Part shown: positions 9,611 to 18,636 of the stretch, one piece after another
Numbering within the stretch: the first letter of the stretch is position 1
Layout of the letters: the number at the start of each line of letters is the position of its first letter
From: Pseudomonadota bacterium
GTDB lineage: Bacteria; Pseudomonadota; Gammaproteobacteria; Burkholderiales; Thiobacillaceae
Length of the DNA stretch: 64,000 bases
NCBI GenBank assembly: GCA_021820845.1
Contig: JAKADC010000001.1
Coordinates: 310,001-374,000 of the forward strand
Direction: 5' to 3'
Notes under the pieces: model-generated
What the model saw: only the letters and a program-made list of their open reading frames with translations
What the model was told of the DNA's origin: nothing
Databases searched by the model: none
Position numbers and translations under genes: made by a program

Positions 9611-10066
9611 GTGACGTCGGGCCTGCTCGTTCTGGTCGGCGCAGTGGGCTGGCGGCACGCGCACTGGCGCGGCGGCTTCTATCCCGCGGAACTCCCGGAC
9701 GACTGGCTGTTGTCCTATTACAACACCCAGTTCCAGGCGGTCTATCTGCCGGCGGCGGTCTGGCAAGCCGCCTCCGCCGCCGACTGGTCGCGCTGGCTCG
9801 AGGATACCCAGGAGAGATTCCGTTTCGTGCTGGAATCCAACGGGGCCGCGGCCGTCCCGCCCGCTCACCCCCGCGTCCTGCTTGCAACGCCGGCGTGGTC
9901 GTCGGAGCACGTCTGGTGGCTCGACGAGGCACCCGACATGCGTGCCCTGGCGCGCCGCATCTCCCAGCGGGCAGCGAGCGGCGAACCGCTCTTCGTGTTC
10001 AGCCGCGGCGGCGACCTCGCACGCCTCGAGGCGGCGAACACGCTCAGGCAGGTCATGGGCTACTGA
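9611..10066 (+). CDS. Conserved hypothetical protein, DUF72-like N-terminus
   Basis: A 151-residue protein with no signal peptide. Its start (GLLVLVGAVGWRHAHWRGGFYPAELPDD) resembles the opening strand and HWxGxFYP motif of DUF72 (YecE-type TIM-barrel) proteins, but the usual family length is 240-290 residues, so this is either a shortened relative or a separate family. The end (PLFVFSRGGDLARLEAANTLRQVMGY) looks intact. The GTG at 9611 is the only good start in frame after the cysS stop. It follows cysS by 43 bases on the same strand and is probably co-transcribed. No function can be assigned. Confidence 0.65.
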   Translation: MTSGLLVLVGAVGWRHAHWRGGFYPAELPDDWLLSYYNTQFQAVYLPAAVWQAASAADWSRWLEDTQERFRFVLESNGAAAVPPAHPRVLLATPAWSSEHVWWLDEAPDMRALARRISQRAASGEPLFVFSRGGDLARLEAANTLRQVMGY

Positions 10067-10168
10067 ATTCGGGACGGCAAGGCCGCGTTCATCGCGGCGC
10101 GCCTTGCGTGCGCCCTTCCGGGCGAATAGACTACCCGGTCTACCTGGGCGGGTGGCGAGGCGCTTCGG

Positions 10169-10174
10169 TAGAAT
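10169..10174 (+). promoter_or_regulatory. Possible -10 element before mlaF
   Basis: TAGAAT at 10169-10174 matches five of six -10 positions and sits about 30 bases before the mlaF start. The -35 region at the right distance (GGGCGG) is poor, so the call is weak. The gap 10067-10204 holds no gene. Confidence 0.35.
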
Positions 10175-10204
10175 GCTGCCCTCAACGAAAAAAGGCTCGC
10201 TTTC

Positions 10205-11017
10205 TTGCAAAACGACACTCTGGTCGAAATCGAAGATGCCGTGTTCGGCTATGGCGAACGTCCCGTTCTGAAAGGCATCAACCTGACCGCCAAACGCGGC
10301 CAGGTCGTCGCCATCATGGGCAGCAGCGGTTGCGGCAAAACCACGCTCCTGCGCCTGATCGGCGGGCAGGTCAAGGCCGGGCAAGGCACCGTGCGCGTGG
10401 CGGGAGAATCGCTGGGCGAACTCGACCGGGCGGGGCTGTACCGGCTGCGCCGCAAGATGGGCATGCTGTTCCAGTTCGGCGCGCTGTTCACCGACATGTC
10501 GGTATTCGACAACGTCGCCTTCCAGCTGCGCGAGCACACCGACCTGCCGGAAGACGCCATCCGCGATCTGGTCCTGATGAAACTGCATGCCGTGGGCCTG
10601 CGCGGTGCCGCGGACCTGATGCCGTCCGAGCTCTCCGGCGGGATGGCGCGGCGGGTCGCGCTGGCCCGCGCAATCGCGCTGGACCCCGCGCTGGTGATGT
10701 ACGACGAGCCGTTCGCCGGGCTCGATCCGATCTCGCTCGGCGTGACCGGCAACCTGATCCGCCGCCTGACCGACACCCTGGGCCTGACCTCGCTGGTGGT
10801 GACGCACGACGTGCAGGAGTCGCTGAAGATCGTCGACTACGTGTATTTCGTGTCGGAAGGCGTGATCGTCGCGGAAGGATCGGCCGAAGAAATCCGTGCC
10901 TCGGACCTGCCTTACGTGCACCAGTTCGTGCACGGCGAAGCCGACGGTCCGGTGCCTTTTCATTATCCGGCGCCATCCTATGCCGACGATCTGCAGCTGG
11001 GAGGGCAGGGTGCTTAG
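10205..11017 (+). CDS. mlaF: Phospholipid ABC transporter ATP-binding protein MlaF
   Basis: ATPase of the MlaFEDB complex, which moves phospholipid between the inner membrane and the periplasmic carrier MlaC to keep the outer membrane asymmetric. The 270-residue protein has Walker [10 protein letters not shown] at about 39-47, a Q-loop in [17 protein letters not shown], signature [10 protein letters not shown] near 142 and Walker [14 protein letters not shown] near 162, all typical of MlaF. The start is a TTG ([11 protein letters not shown]) preceded by AAAAAAGG. It overlaps mlaE by eight bases. Confidence 0.94.
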   Translation: MQNDTLVEIEDAVFGYGERPVLKGINLTAKRGQVVAIMGSSGCGKTTLLRLIGGQVKAGQGTVRVAGESLGELDRAGLYRLRRKMGMLFQFGALFTDMSVFDNVAFQLREHTDLPEDAIRDLVLMKLHAVGLRGAADLMPSELSGGMARRVALARAIALDPALVMYDEPFAGLDPISLGVTGNLIRRLTDTLGLTSLVVTHDVQESLKIVDYVYFVSEGVIVAEGSAEEIRASDLPYVHQFVHGEADGPVPFHYPAPSYADDLQLGGQGA

Positions 11018-11798
11018 ACAAGCGATCGAAAGACTGGGGAACCGCACCATCCAGGGCGTCTGGCGCATCGGCTACGCGAGCCGTTTCTTCGTCGCGATGC
11101 TGCTGCACTCTGGCACCGCGTTCCGCCGCTTCGGGCTGACGATCCGCGAGATGTACTTCAGCGGCGTGCTCTCGCTCATCATCATCCTGGTGTCGGGGCT
11201 GTTCGTCGGCATGGTGCTGGGTCTGCAGGGCTACGAAACCCTGCAGCGCTACGGCTCCGAATCGGCGCTGGGAACGCTGGTCGCGCTGTCGCTGGTGCGG
11301 GAGCTCGGGCCGGTCCTGGCCGGCCTCCTTTTCGCCAGCCGCGCCGGCTCCGCCATCACCGCGGAGATCGGCCTGATGAAGGCGACCGAGCAGTTGTCGG
11401 CGATGGAAATGATGGCGGTCGATCCGATCGCGCGCGTCGTCGCGCCGCGCTTCTGGGCGGGCGTGATTTCGATGCCGCTGCTGGCCGCGCTGTTCTCGGC
11501 CATGGGCATCTTCGGCGGCTATCTGGTCGGCGTGAGGCTGATCGGCGTCGACGAAGGCTCGTTCTGGTCGCAGATGCAGGGCGCCGTCGATTTCGAGCAG
11601 GACATCCTGAACGGCGTCATCAAGAGCGCGGTCTTCGGCGTCGCCGTCACCACCATCGCGCTGTTCGAAGGCTATGATGCGCCGCCCACCGCCGAAGGCG
11701 TGTCGCGCGCCACCACGCGCACCGTCGTGACGTCGAGCCTCGCGGTGCTGGCGCTGGATTTCATCTTGACTGCATTCATGTTCCGGGGACTCAACTAA
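11010..11798 (+). CDS. mlaE: Phospholipid ABC transporter permease MlaE
   Basis: Inner-membrane permease of the Mla system, 262 residues, of the MlaE/YrbE family with about five membrane segments. Family blocks are [39 protein letters not shown] near 70-110 and [14 protein letters not shown] near 125. A GTG at 11010 inside the mlaF end is chosen: it has a strong GGAGGG before it and gives the standard short amphipathic start ([17 protein letters not shown]). mlaD begins at the base after its stop. Confidence 0.94.
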   Translation: MLRQAIERLGNRTIQGVWRIGYASRFFVAMLLHSGTAFRRFGLTIREMYFSGVLSLIIILVSGLFVGMVLGLQGYETLQRYGSESALGTLVALSLVRELGPVLAGLLFASRAGSAITAEIGLMKATEQLSAMEMMAVDPIARVVAPRFWAGVISMPLLAALFSAMGIFGGYLVGVRLIGVDEGSFWSQMQGAVDFEQDILNGVIKSAVFGVAVTTIALFEGYDAPPTAEGVSRATTRTVVTSSLAVLALDFILTAFMFRGLN

Positions 11799-12281
11799 AT
11801 GAACAGGACCGTACTCGATCTCTGGGTGGGATCATTCGTCATCGCCGGCATCGGCGCGCTGCTGTTCCTGGCACTCAAGGTCGGCAGCATGACCACCGTC
11901 AACGCGACCGACAGCTACGAGGTCGTCGCCGATTTCCAGAACATCGGCGGACTCAAGCCGCGCGCGCCGGTCAAAAGCGCGGGGGTGGTCGTCGGCAGGG
12001 TGGCGGACATCCGGTTCGACAATCAAAAATACGAAGCCGTCGTCACGCTTCGTCTGGACAAACGCTATGCTTTTCCTAAGGATACCTCTGCATCCATCAT
12101 GACCTCGGGCCTGCTGGGCGAACAGTACGTCGGGCTGGAGGCAGGCGGCGACAGCATGAACCTGAAAAACGGCGACCGGATTCTGATCACGCAGGACGCC
12201 GTGGTGCTGGAAAATCTGATCGGCCAGTTTTTGTACGGCAAGGCCCAAGAGGGCAAAGCTCAGGAAGGAGCGCCAAAATGA
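11799..12281 (+). CDS. mlaD: MCE-domain phospholipid-binding protein MlaD
   Basis: A 160-residue inner-membrane-anchored protein with one N-terminal helix (WVGSFVIAGIGALLFLALKV, about 9-28) and one MCE domain at about 38-118 (VVADFQNIGGLKPRAPVKSAGVVVGRV, then TSGLLGEQYVGLEAGG). MlaD forms a hexameric ring on MlaE that handles lipids. The tail repeats GKAQEGKAQEG. The start directly abuts the mlaE stop, and ATGA overlaps the next gene. Confidence 0.94.
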   Translation: MNRTVLDLWVGSFVIAGIGALLFLALKVGSMTTVNATDSYEVVADFQNIGGLKPRAPVKSAGVVVGRVADIRFDNQKYEAVVTLRLDKRYAFPKDTSASIMTSGLLGEQYVGLEAGGDSMNLKNGDRILITQDAVVLENLIGQFLYGKAQEGKAQEGAPK

Positions 12282-13651
12282 CACCGAAAGCACTGACCCG
12301 CATACTCCTGGCAGCCGGCGTGCTGCTGACCGCCTTGCCGAGCGTGGCGGACACGATCAACCTCCAGCAGGCCGTGGAAATGAGCCTCGCCGCCGATCCC
12401 CGCATCAAGGAGCGCGAGCAGGTGGTCGAGGCCGCCCGTGCGATGGTGAAGGAAGTAGAGGGCAACGCGGGCTGGCGGCTGAGCGCCAATGCCTTCGTCG
12501 GCCTGGCGCCCAAGGTCGACGGCGGGTTCTACCAGAACGGCGCCGAGTCGTGCACCGCGTTTCCGTGCACGCCGCGCAGCGACGGTGACCGGATCGACGG
12601 CATCTCGGACTGGACCCACCTGGACTTCGCGCTGATCAAGCCGCTCTTTACCTTCGGCAAGATCGAACATTACGGCGACGCCGCGCAGGGCAACGTCGAT
12701 CTCAAGCAGGGCGAGCTCGCGCAGACGCGCGGCAATACCGTATACGACACGAAGCGCGCGTATTACGGCTATCTGACCGCGCGCGACACCCGGGTTTTCC
12801 TGGAGGACATGCAGGATCGCCTGAACCGGGCCATCGGCTCGGTCGAGCGCAACCTCAAGGACGAAAACGGCGAGTCCAAGCAGTCAGACCTGTACGCGCT
12901 GCAAACCGCGAAAGGCCTCTTGGGCAAGTACGTCAGCCAGGCGCGCGCGATCGAAAAAATCAGCCTGGACGGTCTGAAGGTCCTGACCGGCGTCGGCCTG
13001 AAGGAGAATCTGACGGTCGCGGACGACCGCATCGCGCCGGTGCCCTTCCCGCAGCTCGATCTGGCGGAATACCAGGCGCGCGCGCTGCAGGATCGCCCGG
13101 AAATGCGCGAGCTCGAAGCCGGGCTGCGCGCCCGTCGCGCGCTGGTCGCGGCCAAGAAGGCCGACCGCATGCCGGACGTCTACGCCGGCGTGATCGGACA
13201 GGCCAACTACGCGTCGCGGCGTGACCGCCTCGACAACCCCTACGTCTACGATCCGTTCAACAACGGCGGCCTCACCCCGGTCGTCGGCGTGAAGTGGGAC
13301 ACCGTCTTCGGCGCCGCCAGCGCGCGCGTCGACCAGGCGCAGGCCGAGCTGGAAGCGCTCAACCACAAGAAGGCGTTTGCCGTGGCGGGCATTCCTTTCG
13401 AGGTCGGCGAGGCCTACGTCAACGCCCAGGCCAACTTCAAGGCGCAGCAGGATCTCGCCGATGGCGCAGCCGCGGCGCGGCGCTGGATGGTGGCGTCGCT
13501 GGCCGATCTATCCGCCGGGATGGAAAGCGCCGACAAGGTCGCCGACGCGATCAAGAATTACGTGCTGGTGCAGACGGAATACCTGCGCACGGTCAACGAC
13601 TACAACATGAACGTGGCGCAGCTGGCGCGCCTGACCGGTGAACTCCGCTGA
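12278..13651 (+). CDS. TolC-family outer-membrane protein inside the mla operon
   Basis: A 457-residue exported protein (signal peptide RILLAAGVLLTALPSVAD) with TolC-family architecture. It has paired coiled-coil halves starting NLQQAVEMSLAADPRIKEREQ and SARVDQAQAELEALNHKKA, and the strand region WTHLDFALIKPLFTFGKI typical of the beta-barrel entry. The family normally forms trimeric outer-membrane channels. It overlaps mlaD by ATGA and is followed by mlaC, so it is inside the mla operon where mlaA (vacJ) is often found; no mlaA-like gene is seen. Role in lipid transport is inferred only from position. Confidence 0.85.
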   Translation: MTPKALTRILLAAGVLLTALPSVADTINLQQAVEMSLAADPRIKEREQVVEAARAMVKEVEGNAGWRLSANAFVGLAPKVDGGFYQNGAESCTAFPCTPRSDGDRIDGISDWTHLDFALIKPLFTFGKIEHYGDAAQGNVDLKQGELAQTRGNTVYDTKRAYYGYLTARDTRVFLEDMQDRLNRAIGSVERNLKDENGESKQSDLYALQTAKGLLGKYVSQARAIEKISLDGLKVLTGVGLKENLTVADDRIAPVPFPQLDLAEYQARALQDRPEMRELEAGLRARRALVAAKKADRMPDVYAGVIGQANYASRRDRLDNPYVYDPFNNGGLTPVVGVKWDTVFGAASARVDQAQAELEALNHKKAFAVAGIPFEVGEAYVNAQANFKAQQDLADGAAAARRWMVASLADLSAGMESADKVADAIKNYVLVQTEYLRTVNDYNMNVAQLARLTGELR

Positions 13652-13717
13652 CGCGATTCCGTCTATTTCCATAGCCGATTCAAACGGATGCTTTTTTTCG
13701 AATAAGGACCATAAGTT

Positions 13718-14353
13718 ATGTTGCGCACGTTTTTCCTGTTTCTGGCACTGGTGCTGGGATTCAACGCGGGCCCGGCGCGGGCCGCGGACACGCCCCCCGA
13801 CGTGCTGGCACGGACCACCACCCAGGAAGTGCTCGCCATCCTGAAGCAGGACAAGGAAATCCGCAGCGGCGACCTGTCCAAGGCCTATCAGCTGGTCGAA
13901 GCCAAGATCCTGCCCAATTTCGACTTCAACCGGATGACGCAGCTGGCGGTCGGCAAGAACTGGCCGCGCGCGACCGCCCAGCAAAAGCAGGCGCTGGTGA
14001 CGCAGTTCCGCAACCTGCTGGTGCGGACCTATTCCACCTCGCTGACCGCGTTCACCAACCAGACGGTCGAGTTCAAGCCGCTGACGATGAGGCCGGACGA
14101 CACGGACGTGACGGTGCGCTCCGAAATCCGGCAACCCGGCGGGCAGCCCATTCCGATCGACTACAGCATGTACAAGACGAGCTTCGGCTGGAAGGTCTAC
14201 GACGTGACGATCGACGGCGTCAGCCTGGTCACCAACTACCGCGCCTCCTTCGCCAGCACCGTTCGGCAGAAGGGGATCGACGGCCTGATCAAGACGCTGG
14301 CCGATCAGTCGGCACGCGGCGGCGCGCAGCCCATCCCGCGTTCCGGATCGTGA
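13718..14353 (+). CDS. mlaC: Periplasmic phospholipid-binding protein MlaC
   Basis: A 211-residue exported protein (signal peptide LRTFFLFLALVLGFNAGPARA) of the MlaC/Ttg2D family, the soluble carrier shuttling phospholipid between MlaD and the outer membrane. Family motifs include LVEAKILPNFDFNRMTQLAVGKNW near 62-85 and GWKVYDVTIDGVSLVTNYRASF near 155-178. It follows the TolC-family gene by 66 bases; its stop overlaps the mlaB GTG. Confidence 0.94.
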   Translation: MLRTFFLFLALVLGFNAGPARAADTPPDVLARTTTQEVLAILKQDKEIRSGDLSKAYQLVEAKILPNFDFNRMTQLAVGKNWPRATAQQKQALVTQFRNLLVRTYSTSLTAFTNQTVEFKPLTMRPDDTDVTVRSEIRQPGGQPIPIDYSMYKTSFGWKVYDVTIDGVSLVTNYRASFASTVRQKGIDGLIKTLADQSARGGAQPIPRSGS

Positions 14354-14628
14354 TCGATTGCGACGATGCCGGCTGCCGCATCGCCGGTGCAGTGACGGTC
14401 GACAGCGTCGGCGGCCTGCTGCGCGAATTGCAGCCCTGGCTCGCCAAGGGACTTGAAACGCTCGATTTCAGCGGCGTGGAAGCCGCCGATTCGGCCGCGC
14501 TCGCGCTCGTCTTCAGCGCCATGCGGCAGGCCCGGCAGGCGGGCCATGCGCTGACCTGCACGGGCCTGCCACCGAGCTTTGCCACCCTGGCCGAACTCTA
14601 CGGCGTATCCGACCTGCTGCCGGCATGA
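14350..14628 (+). CDS. mlaB: STAS-domain protein MlaB
   Basis: A 92-residue single STAS domain without membrane helix or signal. The core GLETLDFSGVEAADSAALALVFSAMRQA carries the D-S-x-A turn typical of this fold. MlaB sits on MlaF in the cytoplasm and is needed for transporter assembly and activity. The GTG at 14350 overlaps the mlaC stop (GTGA) and the stop overlaps the next start (ATGA), so both junctions look coupled. Confidence 0.9.
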   Translation: MIDCDDAGCRIAGAVTVDSVGGLLRELQPWLAKGLETLDFSGVEAADSAALALVFSAMRQARQAGHALTCTGLPPSFATLAELYGVSDLLPA

Positions 14629-15536
14629 ATCGGGCGACGGCGCCTGCCATCCATCTCGGCAATCTGCGCAAACGCTTCCGCACCACCCAGGCGCTCGACG
14701 GCGTCTCGCTCGACATCCAGCCAGGCGAATTTTTCGGCCTGCTGGGCCCCAACGGGGCCGGCAAGACGACGCTCATCTCGATTCTCGCCGGGCTCGCGCG
14801 CGCCGATACCGGCGAAGCGGCGATCATGGGCTACGACGTGGTGCGCGACTACCGCCATGCGCGCCGGGCGCTCGGCGTGGTGCCGCAGGAACTCGTCTAC
14901 GACCCCTTCTTCAACGTGCGCGAAACGCTGCGCATCCAGTCGGGCTATTTCGGGCTGAAGCACAACGACGGCTGGATCGACGAGATCATGCATCATCTCG
15001 ATCTCACGCCGCACGCCGACAAGAACACGCAGAACCTGTCGGGCGGCATGAAGCGCCGCCTGCTGGTGGCGCAGGCGCTGGTGCACAAGCCGCCGGTCAT
15101 CGTGCTCGACGAGCCGACCGCGGGCGTTGACGTCGACCTGCGCCGTTCGCTGTGGGAGTTCATCAGCCGCCTCAACCGCGAGGGGCATACCGTTCTCCTG
15201 ACCACGCATTACCTGGAAGAGGCCGAGGCGCTGTGCGGCCGCATCGCCATGCTGAAGAGCGGGCGCGTCGTGGCCCTCGACGCCACCCGCAACCTGCTGC
15301 AGCTGACCAACGAACATTGCGCGCAATTGCGGCTGGATACCGAGACCGTGCCTCTCGAATGGCAGGGCCGCCTGCTTCGCGACGCGGAGGGCTGCTGGCG
15401 CGTCAACTTCAGCGACTATGAAGAACTGGAAACGCTGTTGGCGGGCCTGCGCGCGGCCGGCGCCCGCGTGCTCGAATTGCATCTGCGCGAACCCGATCTG
15501 GAGGATGTCTTCACCGACATCATGAAGCGCACGTGA
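14625..15536 (+). CDS. ABC transporter ATP-binding protein, YadG-like
   Basis: A 303-residue ABC-2 type ATPase: Walker A GPNGAGKTT at about 41-49, signature NLSGGMKRRLLVAQAL near 138, Walker B VIVLDEPTAGVDVDLR near 160 and a C-terminal regulatory stretch ending LREPDLEDVFTDIMKRT. With the next gene it forms an exporter of the YadGH type, whose substrate is unknown. It is embedded in the mla operon with four-base overlaps on both sides, suggesting an envelope role; this is inference. Confidence 0.88.
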   Translation: MNRATAPAIHLGNLRKRFRTTQALDGVSLDIQPGEFFGLLGPNGAGKTTLISILAGLARADTGEAAIMGYDVVRDYRHARRALGVVPQELVYDPFFNVRETLRIQSGYFGLKHNDGWIDEIMHHLDLTPHADKNTQNLSGGMKRRLLVAQALVHKPPVIVLDEPTAGVDVDLRRSLWEFISRLNREGHTVLLTTHYLEEAEALCGRIAMLKSGRVVALDATRNLLQLTNEHCAQLRLDTETVPLEWQGRLLRDAEGCWRVNFSDYEELETLLAGLRAAGARVLELHLREPDLEDVFTDIMKRT

Positions 15537-16372
15537 ACCTTCCCCCCTCGACTCCGCATCGCGACGCTTCCCCCTCGACCGGCGAGCAACGCCTGGGACA
15601 GCCCGGCGCGACGCTCGCAAGAGGCGTCTCGGCCCTGTTCTACAAGGAACTTCTGCGCTTCTGGAAAGTGGTGGTGCAGACCGTGGTCGCGCCGGTCGTG
15701 ACCGCGCTGCTTTACCTGCTGATCTTCTCGCACGTGCTCGAAGCGCACGTCCAGGTCTATCCGGGCGTTTCCTACACGAGCTTCCTGGTGCCGGGGCTGG
15801 TGATGATGAGCATGCTGCAGAACGCGTTCTCCAACAGCTCGTCCAGCCTCATCCAGTCGAAAATGCAGGGCAACATCGTGTTCGTGCTGCTGCCGCCGCT
15901 GTCGTATCTGGAGTTCTTCCTCGCCTACCTCGGTGCCGCCGTGATCCGCGGCCTCATCGTGGGGCTGGGCGTGTGGGCGGTGACGCTGTGGTACGTTCCG
16001 TTCCAGCTGCCGCATCCGCTGTGGATGCTGGCGTATGCGCTGCTCGCCTGCGCCATCATGGGCGCGATCGGCATCGTCGCGGGTATCTGGGCGGAAAAAT
16101 ACGACCAGCTGGCGGCGTTCCAGAACTTCCTCATCCTGCCGCTCACCTTCCTCTCGGGCGTGTTCTACTCGATCCACTCGCTGCCGCCCTTCTGGCAGGC
16201 GGTGTCGCGCGGCAACCCGGTGTTCTACCTGATCGACGGCTTCCGCTACGCCTTCGTCGGCCAGTCCGACACCGATCCCGGGCTCGGCCTGCTGGTCGCC
16301 GGGGCCTGCTTTGTGGCAATATCCGCCCTCACTCTGGTGCTGCTGAAAAGCGGCTACAAACTCAGGCACTGA
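15533..16372 (+). CDS. ABC-2 type transporter permease, YadH-like
   Basis: A 279-residue membrane protein with about six helices and the ABC-2 permease pattern: an N-terminal amphipathic stretch (ALFYKELLRFWKVVVQTVVAP), PGLVMMSMLQNAFSNSSSSL near 84-103 and the C-terminal LTFLSGVFYSIHSLPPFWQ near 203. Partner of the preceding ATPase, with which it overlaps by four bases (GTGA). The first 30 residues are proline/serine-rich and weakly conserved-looking; a start further in is possible but no better ribosome site is seen. Confidence 0.88.
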   Translation: MNLPPSTPHRDASPSTGEQRLGQPGATLARGVSALFYKELLRFWKVVVQTVVAPVVTALLYLLIFSHVLEAHVQVYPGVSYTSFLVPGLVMMSMLQNAFSNSSSSLIQSKMQGNIVFVLLPPLSYLEFFLAYLGAAVIRGLIVGLGVWAVTLWYVPFQLPHPLWMLAYALLACAIMGAIGIVAGIWAEKYDQLAAFQNFLILPLTFLSGVFYSIHSLPPFWQAVSRGNPVFYLIDGFRYAFVGQSDTDPGLGLLVAGACFVAISALTLVLLKSGYKLRH

Positions 16373-16421
16373 GCGTTCCCGCTTGAAGGGGCGCCCGGCT
16401 GCAACAAGCGAGGCAAAAAGC

Positions 16422-16658
16422 ATGGTCACCCCCGACGACATCAAAGGCTGGATCACCGAGAAACTGCCGTGCGACTACATCGCGCTGGACGGCGACGGCC
16501 AGCATTTCCAGGCGGTCATCGTCAGCCCGTCCTTCGCCGGCAAGAACACGATCCAGCAGCACCGCCTGGTGTACGACGCGCTGGGCAGCCGCATGCATGC
16601 GGAGATCCACGCGCTGTCGATGAAGACCTACACGCCGGAAGACTGGGCCGCGCGCTGA
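16422..16658 (+). CDS. ibaG: BolA/IbaG family protein
   Basis: A 78-residue single-domain BolA-fold protein (VTPDDIKGWITEKLPCDYI, SPSFAGKNTIQQHRLVYDAL, IHALSMKTYTPEDW). IbaG-type proteins bind Fe-S clusters with monothiol glutaredoxins, and in many proteobacteria lie between mlaB and murA as here. ATG 16422 is preceded by an AGGCAAAAAG stretch; in-frame codons upstream add an unconserved extension. murA begins at the base after its stop. Confidence 0.9.
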   Translation: MVTPDDIKGWITEKLPCDYIALDGDGQHFQAVIVSPSFAGKNTIQQHRLVYDALGSRMHAEIHALSMKTYTPEDWAAR

Positions 16659-17912
<1,254 letters not shown>

Positions 17913-17920
17913 GGACGGAC

Positions 17921-18583
17921 ATGACACATTCCGGCATCACGCTCGCCCTGTCCAAGGGACGCATCTTCGAGGAAACCCTGCCGCTGCTGGCCGCGGCAGG
18001 CATCACGCCGACCGAGAACCCCGAGTCCTCGCGCAAGCTCATCATCGGCACCAACCGTGCGGACGTGCGGCTCATCATCGTCCGCGCCAGCGACGTGCCG
18101 ACCTACGTGCAGTACGGCGCCGCCGACCTCGGCATCGCCGGCAAGGACGTGCTGAACGAGCATGGCGGCAACGGCCTCTACCAGCCGCTCGACCTCCGGA
18201 TCGCGCGCTGCCGCATGATGGTCGCGGTGCGCGAAGGCTACGACTACGCGGGGACGGTGAAGCAGGGCGCCCGCATCCGCGTCGCCACCAAGTACGTCAA
18301 TGCCGCGCGCGACCACTTCGCCTCCAAGGGCGTGCACATCGACCTCATCAAGCTCTACGGCTCGATGGAACTGGCGCCGCTGGTCGGGCTGTCCGACGTC
18401 ATCGTCGACCTCGTCTCCACCGGCGGCACGCTCAAGGCCAACGGCCTCGTTGCCGTCGAGCACATCAGCGACATCAGCTCGCGCCTGGTGGTGAACCAGG
18501 CTGCGTTGAAGCTCAAGCGCGGCCTGATCCAGCCGGTGATCGATGCGTTCGCTTCGGCCGTTGCCGCCGGCGGCTCGCGCTGA
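17921..18583 (+). CDS. hisG: ATP phosphoribosyltransferase catalytic subunit, short form
   Basis: HisG condenses ATP and PRPP in the first step of histidine synthesis. At 220 residues this is the short form, which lacks the C-terminal regulatory domain and needs HisZ (not in the window). Motifs: [16 protein letters not shown] near 7-22, [16 protein letters not shown] near 65, and the PRPP-binding [18 protein letters not shown] near 160-177. ATG 17921 with GAGG before it is chosen over a TTG four codons upstream. The usual hisD/hisC neighbours do not follow; an asnB-like gene does. Confidence 0.95.
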   Translation: MTHSGITLALSKGRIFEETLPLLAAAGITPTENPESSRKLIIGTNRADVRLIIVRASDVPTYVQYGAADLGIAGKDVLNEHGGNGLYQPLDLRIARCRMMVAVREGYDYAGTVKQGARIRVATKYVNAARDHFASKGVHIDLIKLYGSMELAPLVGLSDVIVDLVSTGGTLKANGLVAVEHISDISSRLVVNQAALKLKRGLIQPVIDAFASAVAAGGSR

Positions 18584-18636
18584 GGCATTCCGCCGCGTCG
18601 TGACGGACGAACCCCGGCGCGCGGCGGGAACCTAGC

